Positions 49,577 through 57,779 of a stretch of 64,000 nt of DNA are shown in pieces. Location: positions 291,161 to 355,160 of the forward strand of contig CASEAG010000028.1 of assembly GCA_949285785.1 (NCBI GenBank), written 5' to 3'. The translations under genes and the position numbers were made by a program. Under the pieces are notes generated by a model. It worked only from the letters and a program-made list of their open reading frames with translations, was not told where the DNA came from and ran no database searches. The DNA comes from an uncultured Spirochaetales bacterium. Its GTDB lineage: Bacteria > Spirochaetota > Spirochaetia > Sphaerochaetales > Sphaerochaetaceae. Numbering within the stretch: the first letter of the stretch is position 1; the number at the start of each line of letters is the position of its first letter.

Positions 49577-51213
49577 ATCAGGAAATGCACAAGAAAGGAC
49601 TGACACTCGGGAGCCTGTTCGACGGCTCCGGAGGGTTCCCCCTTGCCGCGGCGCTGAACGGAATCAGGCCAGTGTGGGCAAGCGAGGTCGAACCCTTCCC
49701 CATAAGGGTCACTGAAAGGCGCTTCCCGGGGATGAAGCACCTGGGAGACATAACGAAGATCGACGGAGGGTCGATTCCTCCCGTTGACATCATCACCTTC
49801 GGCTCGCCATGCCAGGATCTTTCGATCGCCGGAAGACGCGAAGGGCTGGATGGAGACAGGTCGGGCCTCTTCTACGAGGCGGTGAGGGTCATCAGGGAGA
49901 TGAGGGAGGCAACAGATGGAGCATATCCACGCCATGTCGTCTGGGAGAACGTCCCAGGAGCATTCACGAGTTCGCAGGGACGGGACTTCCAGTCGGTCAT
50001 CGAGGAGCTCCTCTCTCTTGGTGGCTCAGCGTTTCCAGTTCCTCTGCCGAAAAGGTGGTCGAATGCAGGACTTGTCCTGGGCGACGGAATCTCGCTTGCC
50101 TGGCGCGTCCTCGACGCCCAGTACTGGGGCGTCCCCCAGAGACGCAAGAGGATCTTCCTTGTCGTCGATCTTGATGGAGAGCGTGCCGGAGAGGTTCTAT
50201 TTGAGTCCGAGGGCATGCCTCGGGATAATCCGCAGGACCTCGGTGAGGGGCAAGGCCCTTCCGGAGGTGCTGAGGAAGGCCCTGGAGGAACAGGCGGGGA
50301 TCAGGGAATCTGCCTGAACGACATGGGAGGCAGGAAGATTGCGCTCTCCTATGGGTTCGTCCCGACGCTGAGGGCGCAGGCCGAGCACCCTCCCCTCGTC
50401 TTCCAGAACCACTCGAACGATTCCAGGTACAGAGGGCCGCTCGAGACGGCGGACACCGTCACGCAGAGCTACGGCTCAGGAGGCAACAACCAGCCTCTCG
50501 TGGCCACTCCCAAGACCATGCGGATCAGAAGCGGCAGGGAGGAAGGCGGCGGCAAGGGGGCTCTGGTGCAGGAAGACCTTGCCGCAACGCTCTCCACGCA
50601 TGGAACCGACCAGACGCTGTTCCAGCCGAAGGCATTCAAGCTGCAGCCGATGGACTCGGCGAGCATGAAGTGCCCCGACCCCGGGAAGGGGGTCGAGGAG
50701 ACTTCGGTCGCAAACACCCTGGACACCCGGGGCGTCAACCCCGCATGCAACCAGGGCGGAGTGGCCGTGGTCAACAGGGCATACAGCCTCAGCAAGAACT
50801 CCTTCTTCACGAGGGCGGACGAGGAGATTGCCGGCTCCCTGGTCGCAACCGACAGCAAGGACCCCCAGATAGTCTGCCGGGACGGCTATGTCGTGAGGAG
50901 GCTCACGCCGACCGAATGCGCACGACTCCAGGGCTTCCCGGACTGGTGGTGCGACGACCTTGCCGACGAGGACCCGTCCGACGGGGAGATGGATTTCTGG
51001 AGGGGCGTGTTCAGCCAGTACGCCGCAATGAATGGCGTGAAGGCGAAGACGGACAGGCAGATAAGGAAATGGCTTGCCGCTCCGGGGAGCGACAGCGCCG
51101 AATACAGGATGTGGGGCAACGGAGTCGCACTGCCCTGCGTCTCATACGTCCTTGGCGGAATCGCCGGGATTGCGGCAGAGGAGATGGAAGATGAGACGGA
51201 TCAAAGTGGCTGA
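49573..51213 (+). CDS. phage DNA (cytosine-5)-methyltransferase
   Basis: 546 residues, long for this family. Motif I Leu-Phe-Asp-Gly-Ser-Gly-Gly-Phe-Pro, motif IV Gly-Ser-Pro-Cys-Gln-Asp-Leu-Ser, motif VI Glu-Asn-Val-Pro-Gly, motif VIII Gln-Arg-Arg-Lys-Arg and late Met-Trp-Gly-Asn-Gly-Val-Ala. The target-recognition part (about 290-430) holds four diverged copies of an Ala-x-Thr/Ser-Leu element spaced 40-44 residues apart. G+C matches the phage, so it is a native gene. It overlaps small terminase (ATGA) and SAM synthetase, which supplies its cofactor. Confidence 0.9.
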   Translation: MNQEMHKKGLTLGSLFDGSGGFPLAAALNGIRPVWASEVEPFPIRVTERRFPGMKHLGDITKIDGGSIPPVDIITFGSPCQDLSIAGRREGLDGDRSGLFYEAVRVIREMREATDGAYPRHVVWENVPGAFTSSQGRDFQSVIEELLSLGGSAFPVPLPKRWSNAGLVLGDGISLAWRVLDAQYWGVPQRRKRIFLVVDLDGERAGEVLFESEGMPRDNPQDLGEGQGPSGGAEEGPGGTGGDQGICLNDMGGRKIALSYGFVPTLRAQAEHPPLVFQNHSNDSRYRGPLETADTVTQSYGSGGNNQPLVATPKTMRIRSGREEGGGKGALVQEDLAATLSTHGTDQTLFQPKAFKLQPMDSASMKCPDPGKGVEETSVANTLDTRGVNPACNQGGVAVVNRAYSLSKNSFFTRADEEIAGSLVATDSKDPQIVCRDGYVVRRLTPTECARLQGFPDWWCDDLADEDPSDGEMDFWRGVFSQYAAMNGVKAKTDRQIRKWLAAPGSDSAEYRMWGNGVALPCVSYVLGGIAGIAAEEMEDETDQSG

Positions 51214-52333
51214 GGCGGTAAGGAAGGGTCACCCGGACAAGCTTTGCGACCTGATTGCGGACACGGTTCTGGACAGGTGCCTTGCAGACGACCCGATGTC
51301 GAGGGTCGCCGTGGAGGTCATGGCTACAAGGGGACGCATCGTCGTCGCCGGAGAGGTCACCACATCTGCCAGGATCGACTTCGGAAGGGTCGTGCGTGAC
51401 TGCCTCATCAGCTGCGGATACAGGACGGAGCCCTTCTCCATCCACATATTCATCCACGGTCAGAGCGCAGACATCGCGGCCGGCGTCGACGACGCCATCG
51501 AGTCAAGAGGCTCCGGAACCGGACTGCTCGGAGCCGGGGACCAGGGAACGGTCTATGGCCATGCAACGGATGAAGGCGAAGAGCTGATGCCCCTTCCCCT
51601 GCTCCTCTCGCAGCGCCTGTGCAGGGTCGTCGACGAGGCCATGCTTCCCGGAGTGCTGCCGGACGGCAAGTGCCAGGTCGGCATCGAGTATGACGACGGC
51701 GTCCCGTCAAGGGTGGACTCCGTGGTCGTGAGCCTCCAGACCGACACGGCGAAGAGTCTGGACGAACTCGAGGCCGAACTCAGGACCCGGGTCTTCCCGA
51801 AGGTGTTCACCACGCTTCCCCTCGACGGGGATTCCACCATCCTCGTCAATCCGTCGGGCCGCTTCAACATCGGAGGCCCCGATGCGGATACCGGTCTCAC
51901 CGGGCGCAAGCTGATGGTCGACACGTATGGAGGCCTCGCCCCTCATGGCGGCGGAGCCTTCAGCGGAAAGGATCCCACGAAGGTGGACAGGAGCGCCGCA
52001 TACATGGCGAGGTCGATCGCCAGGTCCATCGTGAAGGCGGGCCTTGCACACAGGTGCACCATGGCGCTCAGCTACGCAATCGGAGTGGCCGAGCCGGTTG
52101 CAGTCTCCGTCGACACCCATGGCACCGGATGCGTGGATGACGATGCAATCGCCACGGCGGTATCCGGGGCATGGGACCTGAGGCCGGACGGGATCATCTC
52201 GGCACTCGGACTCAGAAGGCCCCTCTACGGAGAGACATCGAGCTATGGACACTTCGGGAATCCCGGGTTCCCCTGGGAGCAGTCCGACAGGCCGGATGCC
52301 ATTCTGGAGGCGCTGTCATGGATGCGGAGCTGA
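51191..52333 (+). CDS. metK: phage S-adenosylmethionine synthetase
   Basis: 380 residues, the full length of bacterial MetK. It makes S-adenosylmethionine from ATP and methionine. Gly-His-Pro-Asp-Lys, Gly-Ala-Gly-Asp-Gln-Gly, Asn-Pro-Ser-Gly-Arg-Phe, Gly-Leu-Thr-Gly-Arg-Lys, and the phosphate loop Gly-Gly-Gly-Ala-Phe-Ser-Gly-Lys-Asp are all intact, so it should be active. It overlaps the methyltransferase by 23 bases in another frame, a layout that couples cofactor supply to DNA methylation during infection. MetK genes at this place are known in some phages of anaerobes. Confidence 0.95.
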   Translation: MRRIKVAEAVRKGHPDKLCDLIADTVLDRCLADDPMSRVAVEVMATRGRIVVAGEVTTSARIDFGRVVRDCLISCGYRTEPFSIHIFIHGQSADIAAGVDDAIESRGSGTGLLGAGDQGTVYGHATDEGEELMPLPLLLSQRLCRVVDEAMLPGVLPDGKCQVGIEYDDGVPSRVDSVVVSLQTDTAKSLDELEAELRTRVFPKVFTTLPLDGDSTILVNPSGRFNIGGPDADTGLTGRKLMVDTYGGLAPHGGGAFSGKDPTKVDRSAAYMARSIARSIVKAGLAHRCTMALSYAIGVAEPVAVSVDTHGTGCVDDDAIATAVSGAWDLRPDGIISALGLRRPLYGETSSYGHFGNPGFPWEQSDRPDAILEALSWMRS

Positions 52334-52623
52334 TGACGTTCGCAACGACGCTCGTCGCCTGCCTCTTCGGCTCGGGCGGCGTGGCGCTGTGGTTTCTCAA
52401 CCGCCTTGCGAAGCGCATCGACGAGAGGGACGAGGCCAGGAGGGACATGAAGGAACTCAAGGCCGCCGTCAAGGACATCGAGAAGGGTCTGGTGCTGACG
52501 CTGGACAACGACAGGGTGATCTTCAAGGCACTCAGGACCCATGAGATCAACGGAGAGAGCGAGGAACAGGAGAGGAAGATGGACGAATACCTGCTCTCGC
52601 TTCTGAAGGAGGAGACGACATGA
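52318..52623 (+). CDS. small membrane protein, XhlA-like lysis helper candidate
   Basis: 101 residues: one N-terminal membrane helix (Phe-Ala-Thr-Thr-Leu-Val-Ala-Cys-Leu-Phe) and a long charged helix with a coiled-coil pattern. Such proteins often sit beside holins, but sequence identity to a family is not clear. It overlaps metK by 16 bases and the next gene by four. Confidence 0.5.
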   Translation: MDAELMTFATTLVACLFGSGGVALWFLNRLAKRIDERDEARRDMKELKAAVKDIEKGLVLTLDNDRVIFKALRTHEINGESEEQERKMDEYLLSLLKEETT

Positions 52624-52931
52624 CGGCACTCGTGCTCATGATGGTCGTGGCGGCCCTGGCGACGGGGCTTGCGATGGAGGCATACAAGAAGGTTGCCAGG
52701 AAGGACAGGGCATCGGCCTGGGAGTCGAGGCTCGTGGCGCTCGTCCCGTCCACCCTCTTCGGCTTCGTGCTATGGAGGACGGTCGACTTCACCGCCCTGT
52801 CGCCATTCCTCGTGCAGAGTGCATGGATGATGGTGCCATGCACACTGGCGGTGTACATCCTGCAGCTCCCGGCATGCATGAAGCTGTGGAAGCCGCTGCT
52901 GAAGCGCTGGCTGGACCGGAGGCTGAAGTGA
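52620..52931 (+). CDS. holin-like membrane protein
   Basis: 103 residues with about three membrane helices (Met-Met-Val-Val-Ala-Ala-Leu start, Leu-Val-Pro-Ser-Thr-Leu-Phe-Gly-Phe-Val, Met-Met-Val-Pro-Cys-Thr-Leu) and a basic tail. The size, topology and place before a spanin pair suggest a holin. No endolysin is seen in the window. Overlaps both neighbours by four bases. Confidence 0.5.
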   Translation: MTALVLMMVVAALATGLAMEAYKKVARKDRASAWESRLVALVPSTLFGFVLWRTVDFTALSPFLVQSAWMMVPCTLAVYILQLPACMKLWKPLLKRWLDRRLK

Positions 52932-53203
52932 CCGGGTGGATCATCGGGATCATGGCGGCGGTGATCGCCGTCCTGGTCGGCATCACGAGGAACAGGGCGC
53001 AGAAGCTCAGGCGGACGACCGAGGAGCTTGAAGCCGAGAGGACCGTTTCGAAGCGCAGGAAGAACGAGGCGCAGGTCCTGGAGGATATGGTTGATGAGAT
53101 CGGGAAGATACGAAGCGAGAAGCGGAGGGAAGAGGTTCCACCACCGGATCCTGGTGACGTCGATTCTCGCCTTGACCGTCTTGGCAGGATGCACGAGCAC
53201 TGA
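52928..53203 (+). CDS. candidate inner-membrane spanin (Rz-like)
   Basis: 91 residues: a signal-anchor helix (Ile-Ile-Gly-Ile-Met-Ala-Ala-Val-Ile-Ala-Val-Leu) then a charged periplasmic coiled coil, ending Pro-rich. This is the plan of an i-spanin, which links to an outer-membrane lipoprotein to fuse membranes at lysis. It starts with GTG overlapping the holin-like stop. The lipoprotein gene at 53094 begins inside it in another frame. Confidence 0.62.
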   Translation: MTGWIIGIMAAVIAVLVGITRNRAQKLRRTTEELEAERTVSKRRKNEAQVLEDMVDEIGKIRSEKRREEVPPPDPGDVDSRLDRLGRMHEH

Positions 53204-53480
53204 GGCGGCTGGGGAGGACGTCCTCTCCAGGGAACATGCCGCAACCCTTGCGCTGATGATTCCGGACATCCCCGTTCCGCCGCACATGCCCCGGCTCGAA
53301 TGGAGTGCATGTGGCGGCCTCTACTGCATCGGAGAGGAGGATGCCGACAGGCTGCTGGACTATGCGGAGAACGGGCTTGCGGGCTACCGCGACGAGATTG
53401 GAAGAGCGAGTCGGATAATCGCCGAAGTCAAGAAGGCACTCATTGCCGGCGTGGAAGAGGACGATGCTCGCCAGCAGTGA
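53094..53480 (+). CDS. candidate outer-membrane spanin lipoprotein (Rz1-like)
   Basis: 128 residues. A basic start (Met-Arg-Ser-Gly-Arg) then a hydrophobic stretch ending Val-Leu-Ala-Gly-Cys, a lipobox at about residue 33, then Pro-rich Asp-Ile-Pro-Val-Pro-Pro-His-Met-Pro. GGAGG lies about eight bases before ATG 53094. The first 110 bases lie inside the i-spanin-like gene in a different frame, as with lambda Rz/Rz1. Homology is not claimed; the call is by layout. Confidence 0.6.
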   Translation: MRSGRYEARSGGKRFHHRILVTSILALTVLAGCTSTEAAGEDVLSREHAATLALMIPDIPVPPHMPRLEWSACGGLYCIGEEDADRLLDYAENGLAGYRDEIGRASRIIAEVKKALIAGVEEDDARQQ

Positions 53481-53588
53481 GCAGATATCCACCATACAAC
53501 GAGTTGCACGGAATGCGGCTTTGATGTGAAACTTCAGAGCACCAGAAAAGCGGGGGCTGCGGAGGTCTCCGGAGGAGGTCTGAAGACA

Positions 53589-53879
53589 ATGATCCGGAAG
53601 GAAGTGGATGCACTGACGCTTGCACGCGATGTCGGCTATGTGCCGGAACTGTGGAAGGAGGACACGGTCCTCTTCACGAGCATGTCGGGGCCGACGGTCC
53701 TCGTCACGCTCCGCAACGAGGTTGCAGTCGATGCGAAGGTCGACATGGCCGGCAGTCCGATCACGGACGACAGCGACTGGATCCTGGCGTACAGCCACAA
53801 GGTCGCCGCCGCATGTCACATGGCCAAGGCGATCATCGGCAGAAGGGTCTCGAAGGAGGACATGCCGACTGGGGAATGA
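53589..53879 (+). CDS. phage hypothetical protein
   Basis: 96 residues, mixed alpha/beta, no signal. A strong SD (GGAGGAGGT, about nine bases upstream) picks ATG 53589 over 53526. Features such as Leu-Arg-Asn-Glu-Val-Ala-Val-Asp-Ala suggest a small structural or regulatory protein. No family is recognised. It ends just before a terminator. Confidence 0.55.
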   Translation: MIRKEVDALTLARDVGYVPELWKEDTVLFTSMSGPTVLVTLRNEVAVDAKVDMAGSPITDDSDWILAYSHKVAAACHMAKAIIGRRVSKEDMPTGE

Positions 53880-53921
53880 GCCTTTCGAGCCTACGGAAGG
53901 TTCAACACACTCTTCTGCCTT

Positions 53922-53945
53922 GGGGAGGCCCAGGCCTCCCCTTTT
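53922..53945 (+). terminator. intrinsic terminator before large terminase
   Basis: A perfect nine-base stem GGGGAGGCC / GGCCTCCCC (53922-53930 with 53933-53941), two-base loop, then TTTT. It lies 24 bases before the large terminase start, inside what would otherwise be one late operon. Confidence 0.8.
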
Positions 53946-53968
53946 CGTGCCACGGCATGGAGGGGAAG

Positions 53969-55564
53969 ATGACAGGAGAACACACACCCACGCGCTTCAT
54001 GGCCGAGGGGTCGCACTACGACCACGCGAAGGCGGACAGGGCCGTGAGGTTCATAGAATGCCTGAGCCACACCAAGGGGCAGTGGGCCGGAAAGCCCTTC
54101 ATGCTGCTCCCCTGGCAGGAAGCGATCATCCGCGACCTGTTCGGTGTCGTGAAGGAGGATGGCTGGAGGCAGTTCAACACCGCATATGTCGAGATCCCGA
54201 AGAAGAACGGGAAGTCCGAACTGGCTGCGGCGATCGCCCTGCTCCTCCTTGCCGGGGACGGAGAGGAGCGTGCCGAGATCTACGGCGCCGCGGCGGACCG
54301 CCAGCAGGCCTCGATAGTCTTCGAGGTGGCGGCGGACATGGTCAGGATGTGCCCCGCACTTTCGAAGAGGATGAAGGTGCTTGCGGCGACGAAGAGGATA
54401 ATCTACAGGCCCACGAACAGCTTCTACCAGGTGCTCTCGGCAGAGGCCTACTCGAAGCACGGCTTCAATGTCCACGGGGTCATATTCGACGAGCTCCACG
54501 CACAGCCGGACAGAAGGCTGTTCGACGTGCTCACCAAGGGTTCGGGAGATGCGAGGACCCAGCCGCTGTACTTCCTGATCACGACGGCGGGCAACGACAC
54601 CCGCTCTATCTGCTGGGAGCAGCATCAGAAGGCCGTCGACATCCTGGAAGGACGCAAGGTCGACAGGACGTTCTACCCGGTCGTGTATGGTGCGGGGATG
54701 GACGAGGACTGGACGGATCCCGGAGTCTGGGCAAGGGCGAACCCCTCGCTCGGGCATACGATAACCCTGGAAAAGGTCAGGGCCGCATGCGACTCTGCCA
54801 GGCAGAACCCCGGCGAGGAGAACTCGTTCAGACAGCTGAGGCTCTGCCAGTGGGTCAAGCAGTCCGTGAGGTGGATGCCCCTTGAGAAGTGGGATGCCTG
54901 CATGGCCCTCTACAGGCCGGAAGACCTGGAGGGACGGCGGTGCTACGGAGGACTGGATCTTTCCAGCACCACGGACATAACGGCATTCGTCCTCGTCTTC
55001 CCTCCGGCGGATGACGGAGAGCCATACAAGGTGCTCCAGTGGTTCTGGATACCAGAAGAGAACATGCGGCAGAGGGTGCTGCGGGACAGCGTCCCCTACG
55101 ATGTGTGGTCGAGACAGGGACGGCTTGAGACGACGGAGGGCAACGTCATCCACTACGCATGGATCGAAGCCTTCATCGAGGAGCTTGGAAAGAGGTACGA
55201 CATCAGGGAGATCGCCTATGACCGCTGGGGTGCAGTGCAGATGACGCAGGATCTGGAGGGCATGGGCTTCACGGTCGTGCCATTCGGCCAGGGCTACAAG
55301 GACATGTCCCCTCCGACCAAGGAACTGATGAAGATGGTCCTCGAAGGCTCCATCGTCCATGATGACAGCCCCGTCATGAGATGGATGATGGACAACATCC
55401 ACATCCGCACCGACCCGGCGGGGAACATCAAGCCCGACAAGGAGAAGTCGACAGAGAAGATCGACGGGGTCGTCGCCCTCGTGATGGCGCTCGACAGGGC
55501 GCTGAGGCATTCGGGCGATGCAGTCCGGTCGGTGTATGACGAAAGGGGACTGGTTCTTCTATGA
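53969..55564 (+). CDS. large terminase subunit (HK97 type)
   Basis: 531 residues. The packaging motor: Walker A Pro-Lys-Lys-Asn-Gly-Lys-Ser-Glu, Walker B Gly-Val-Ile-Phe-Asp-Glu-Leu-His, then a nuclease domain with Gly-Leu-Asp-Leu-Ser-Ser-Thr-Thr-Asp and a second acidic site in Tyr-Asp-Arg-Trp-Gly-Ala. It pumps DNA into proheads and cuts it. ATG 53969 is chosen for its close purine-rich SD; ATG 53957 is possible. The ORF opens further upstream but the other starts lie before the terminator. Confidence 0.95.
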   Translation: MTGEHTPTRFMAEGSHYDHAKADRAVRFIECLSHTKGQWAGKPFMLLPWQEAIIRDLFGVVKEDGWRQFNTAYVEIPKKNGKSELAAAIALLLLAGDGEERAEIYGAAADRQQASIVFEVAADMVRMCPALSKRMKVLAATKRIIYRPTNSFYQVLSAEAYSKHGFNVHGVIFDELHAQPDRRLFDVLTKGSGDARTQPLYFLITTAGNDTRSICWEQHQKAVDILEGRKVDRTFYPVVYGAGMDEDWTDPGVWARANPSLGHTITLEKVRAACDSARQNPGEENSFRQLRLCQWVKQSVRWMPLEKWDACMALYRPEDLEGRRCYGGLDLSSTTDITAFVLVFPPADDGEPYKVLQWFWIPEENMRQRVLRDSVPYDVWSRQGRLETTEGNVIHYAWIEAFIEELGKRYDIREIAYDRWGAVQMTQDLEGMGFTVVPFGQGYKDMSPPTKELMKMVLEGSIVHDDSPVMRWMMDNIHIRTDPAGNIKPDKEKSTEKIDGVVALVMALDRALRHSGDAVRSVYDERGLVLL

Positions 55565-55575
55565 GTCCTCCATGT

Positions 55576-56127
55576 TCAGCGGAAGGACTCGAGCACCGGA
55601 AGGTTCTCGAAACCGCTGAACCCGGGCTCCATGGATTCAAGCGTATCGGCGATTGCATCAAGGTCGGCCCTATACACCTTTCCGTCGGATGTAACGGCCC
55701 TGTAGACGAAGCTGACGGAGAACTCCACATCCCCGGCGTCGGGACCCGGGGTGACCCATGCCCCGCTCACTCCGTCGATTCCACCGGATGCCAGCGTGGA
55801 GTCCTGACCATACGAATGTTCCTGCTCGAGTATGAAGACGGGGTCGTGGAACATGTCGAATGCGACATTCCACATCCGGAGTGCTCTTATGTCCTCGGAT
55901 GCCTTGAATGTCATCCTGCCGGTCAGCCTGTCCGCATCGACTGCCCAGATGGAGCCTCCGTTGGATGCGACCGGCGCTTCGTCGTCGACGATGAAGTTGT
56001 ACAATCTGGGGCTTTCAGGTGCATACGGCGAGGTATGCCAGTATGCATCGGTGGTCAGCATCGTGACCTCTGCCGACAGGGACATGCACGCAAGCAGCAT
56101 GATTGCGATGAGAAGCGGCTTCCGCAT
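55576..56127 (-). CDS. exported protein, cargo between terminase and portal
   Basis: 183 residues. A signal peptide (Met-Arg-Lys-Pro-Leu-Leu-Ile-Ala-Ile-Met-Leu) ends in Leu-Ser-Ala or, as a lipobox, in Leu-Leu-Ala-Cys. The mature part is acidic and beta-rich, with no known family. It is antisense to the late genes, second in a two-gene unit from 56483, with its own SD (GGGAGGA). It was probably brought by the phage as a surface or secreted protein of the lysogen. Confidence 0.65.
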   Translation of the reverse strand: MRKPLLIAIMLLACMSLSAEVTMLTTDAYWHTSPYAPESPRLYNFIVDDEAPVASNGGSIWAVDADRLTGRMTFKASEDIRALRMWNVAFDMFHDPVFILEQEHSYGQDSTLASGGIDGVSGAWVTPGPDAGDVEFSVSFVYRAVTSDGKVYRADLDAIADTLESMEPGFSGFENLPVLESFR

Positions 56128-56180
56128 CGTGGGTCCTCCCGGTATTCCAGACTACTCCATGCCGCTGAAGGAGTAAAGGT

Positions 56181-56483
56181 TCAGACGTTGAGGGCGAACC
56201 CCGTCTCCTCGAGATGCATGGCCCTCCCGTCGGAAAGTCTCAGGATGTGCCTGTATGGTGGTCCGTCGCCATGGATGGAGCCGCTTCCGTCGTATGACGC
56301 CATCAGCTTCAGATCGCCCGACTGTGGACGGCGGCAGTAGACGGTCAGCTGGCTGTCGAGGAGCTTCCGGTTCGACATCAGGAAGCCGTGGAAGGCGGCT
56401 GGGAAAGAGTCCGCCCCGACGACGGCCTCCCTGTAGGAATGAGTCCTCTTCTCGAGGACGACGAGTTCGTAGCTGTACGGCAT
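56181..56483 (-). CDS. small cargo protein, unknown
   Basis: 100 residues, basic, no signal: Tyr-Ser-Tyr-Glu-Leu-Val-Val-Leu-Glu-Lys, Pro-Ala-Ala-Phe-His-Gly-Phe. ATG 56483 follows a TATGAT box by six bases, like the leaderless chromosomal genes, so it is read from a host-type promoter. It is first in the antisense pair and ends 22 bases away from the portal's own SD region. Family not recognised. Confidence 0.5.
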   Translation of the reverse strand: MPYSYELVVLEKRTHSYREAVVGADSFPAAFHGFLMSNRKLLDSQLTVYCRRPQSGDLKLMASYDGSGSIHGDGPPYRHILRLSDGRAMHLEETGFALNV

Positions 56484-56504
56484 GAACAAATCATAGGTGA
56501 AGAA

Positions 56505-57779
56505 ATGGGATTTTTCGACAGGCTTCTATCAAGGTCATCGCGGGACAGGCCCATCGACAGGACAGAAGGCTCGCAGTGGACGTTCCGCTTCGGCCCCACC
56601 CCTGCAGGCAGGAGGGTCGACGAGAGGAGCGCGATGCAGACCACCGCGGTCCACGCATGCGTGAGGATACTCGCCGAGGCCGTGGCATGCCTGCCGCTTC
56701 ATCTCTACCGCTACAGGGATGACGGAGGCAAGGAGAAGGCCCTCGACCACCCTCTCTACAGGGTGCTCCACGACGAGCCGAATCCGGAGATGACGAGCTT
56801 CATATTCCGAGAAACCCTCATGAGCCACCTCCTGCTGTGGGGGAACGCATATGCGCAGGTGGTGCGCAATGGTCGAGGCGAGGTGGTCGGACTCTACCCT
56901 CTCCTGCCCGACCGGATGGATGTCGACCGGGATGGAGACGGACGGCTCGTCTACACATACTCCCCGTCCGAGACATCGAGGTTCAGGGGAGGCACCGTCA
57001 AGCTGCCGCCGGACCAGGTGCTGCACATCCCGGGTCTCGGCTTCGACGGACTTGTAGGATACTCGCCCATCGCCATGGCGCGACAGGCGATTGGTCTGGG
57101 GATGGCCGCCGACGAGTATGCGGCCAGCTACCTGAAGAACGGGGCGAGTCCATCCGGCGTCCTGGAGCATCCAGGCACGCTCAAGGACCCCACCAGGGTC
57201 AGGGAGTCGTGGCAGGGGATGTTCTCGGGTTCCGGCAATGCAGGCAGGGTCGCCGTGCTCGAGGAGGGCATGAAGTACCAGCCCATCTCGCTCAGCCCGG
57301 AGGCAAGCCAGCTCATACAGACCAGGAAGTTCCAGATCGACGAGATCGCCCGCATCTTCCGCATCCCTCCCCACATGGTCGGGGACCTGGAGAAGTCGAG
57401 CTTCTCGAACATCGAGCAGCAGAGCCTCGAGTTCGTCAAGTACACCCTCGACCCCTGGGTGGTCAGATGGGAGCAGTCGATGCAGCGCTGCCTCTTCACC
57501 CCATCAGAGAAGAAAAGCCTCTTCATCAAGTTCAACGTCGAGGGGCTCATGAGGGGCGACTACGCAAGCAGGATGTCGGGCTATGCCACCGCACGGCAGA
57601 ACGGCTGGATGAGCGCGAACGACATCAGGGAACTGGAGAACATGGACAGGATCGCTCCGGAGGATGGAGGAGACCTGTATCTCGTCAACGGAAACATGCT
57701 CCCCCTCGTCATGGCGGGGAGGCAGGGAGGAAAGGATGAAGCAGAGGTTCTGGAAGTGGATGGACCTGGCAGGCGATGA
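56505..57779 (+). CDS. phage portal protein (HK97 type)
   Basis: 424 residues. Pro-Leu-Tyr-Arg-Val-Leu-His-Asp-Glu-Pro-Asn-Pro, Leu-Leu-Trp-Gly-Asn-Ala-Tyr and Pro-Pro-His-Met-Val-Gly-Asp are portal marks of the HK97 family. It forms the ring through which DNA enters. The ORF opens at 56388, but ATG 56505 starts Met-Gly-Phe-Phe-Asp-Arg-Leu. The last 44 bases overlap the protease gene. Confidence 0.93.
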   Translation: MGFFDRLLSRSSRDRPIDRTEGSQWTFRFGPTPAGRRVDERSAMQTTAVHACVRILAEAVACLPLHLYRYRDDGGKEKALDHPLYRVLHDEPNPEMTSFIFRETLMSHLLLWGNAYAQVVRNGRGEVVGLYPLLPDRMDVDRDGDGRLVYTYSPSETSRFRGGTVKLPPDQVLHIPGLGFDGLVGYSPIAMARQAIGLGMAADEYAASYLKNGASPSGVLEHPGTLKDPTRVRESWQGMFSGSGNAGRVAVLEEGMKYQPISLSPEASQLIQTRKFQIDEIARIFRIPPHMVGDLEKSSFSNIEQQSLEFVKYTLDPWVVRWEQSMQRCLFTPSEKKSLFIKFNVEGLMRGDYASRMSGYATARQNGWMSANDIRELENMDRIAPEDGGDLYLVNGNMLPLVMAGRQGGKDEAEVLEVDGPGRR

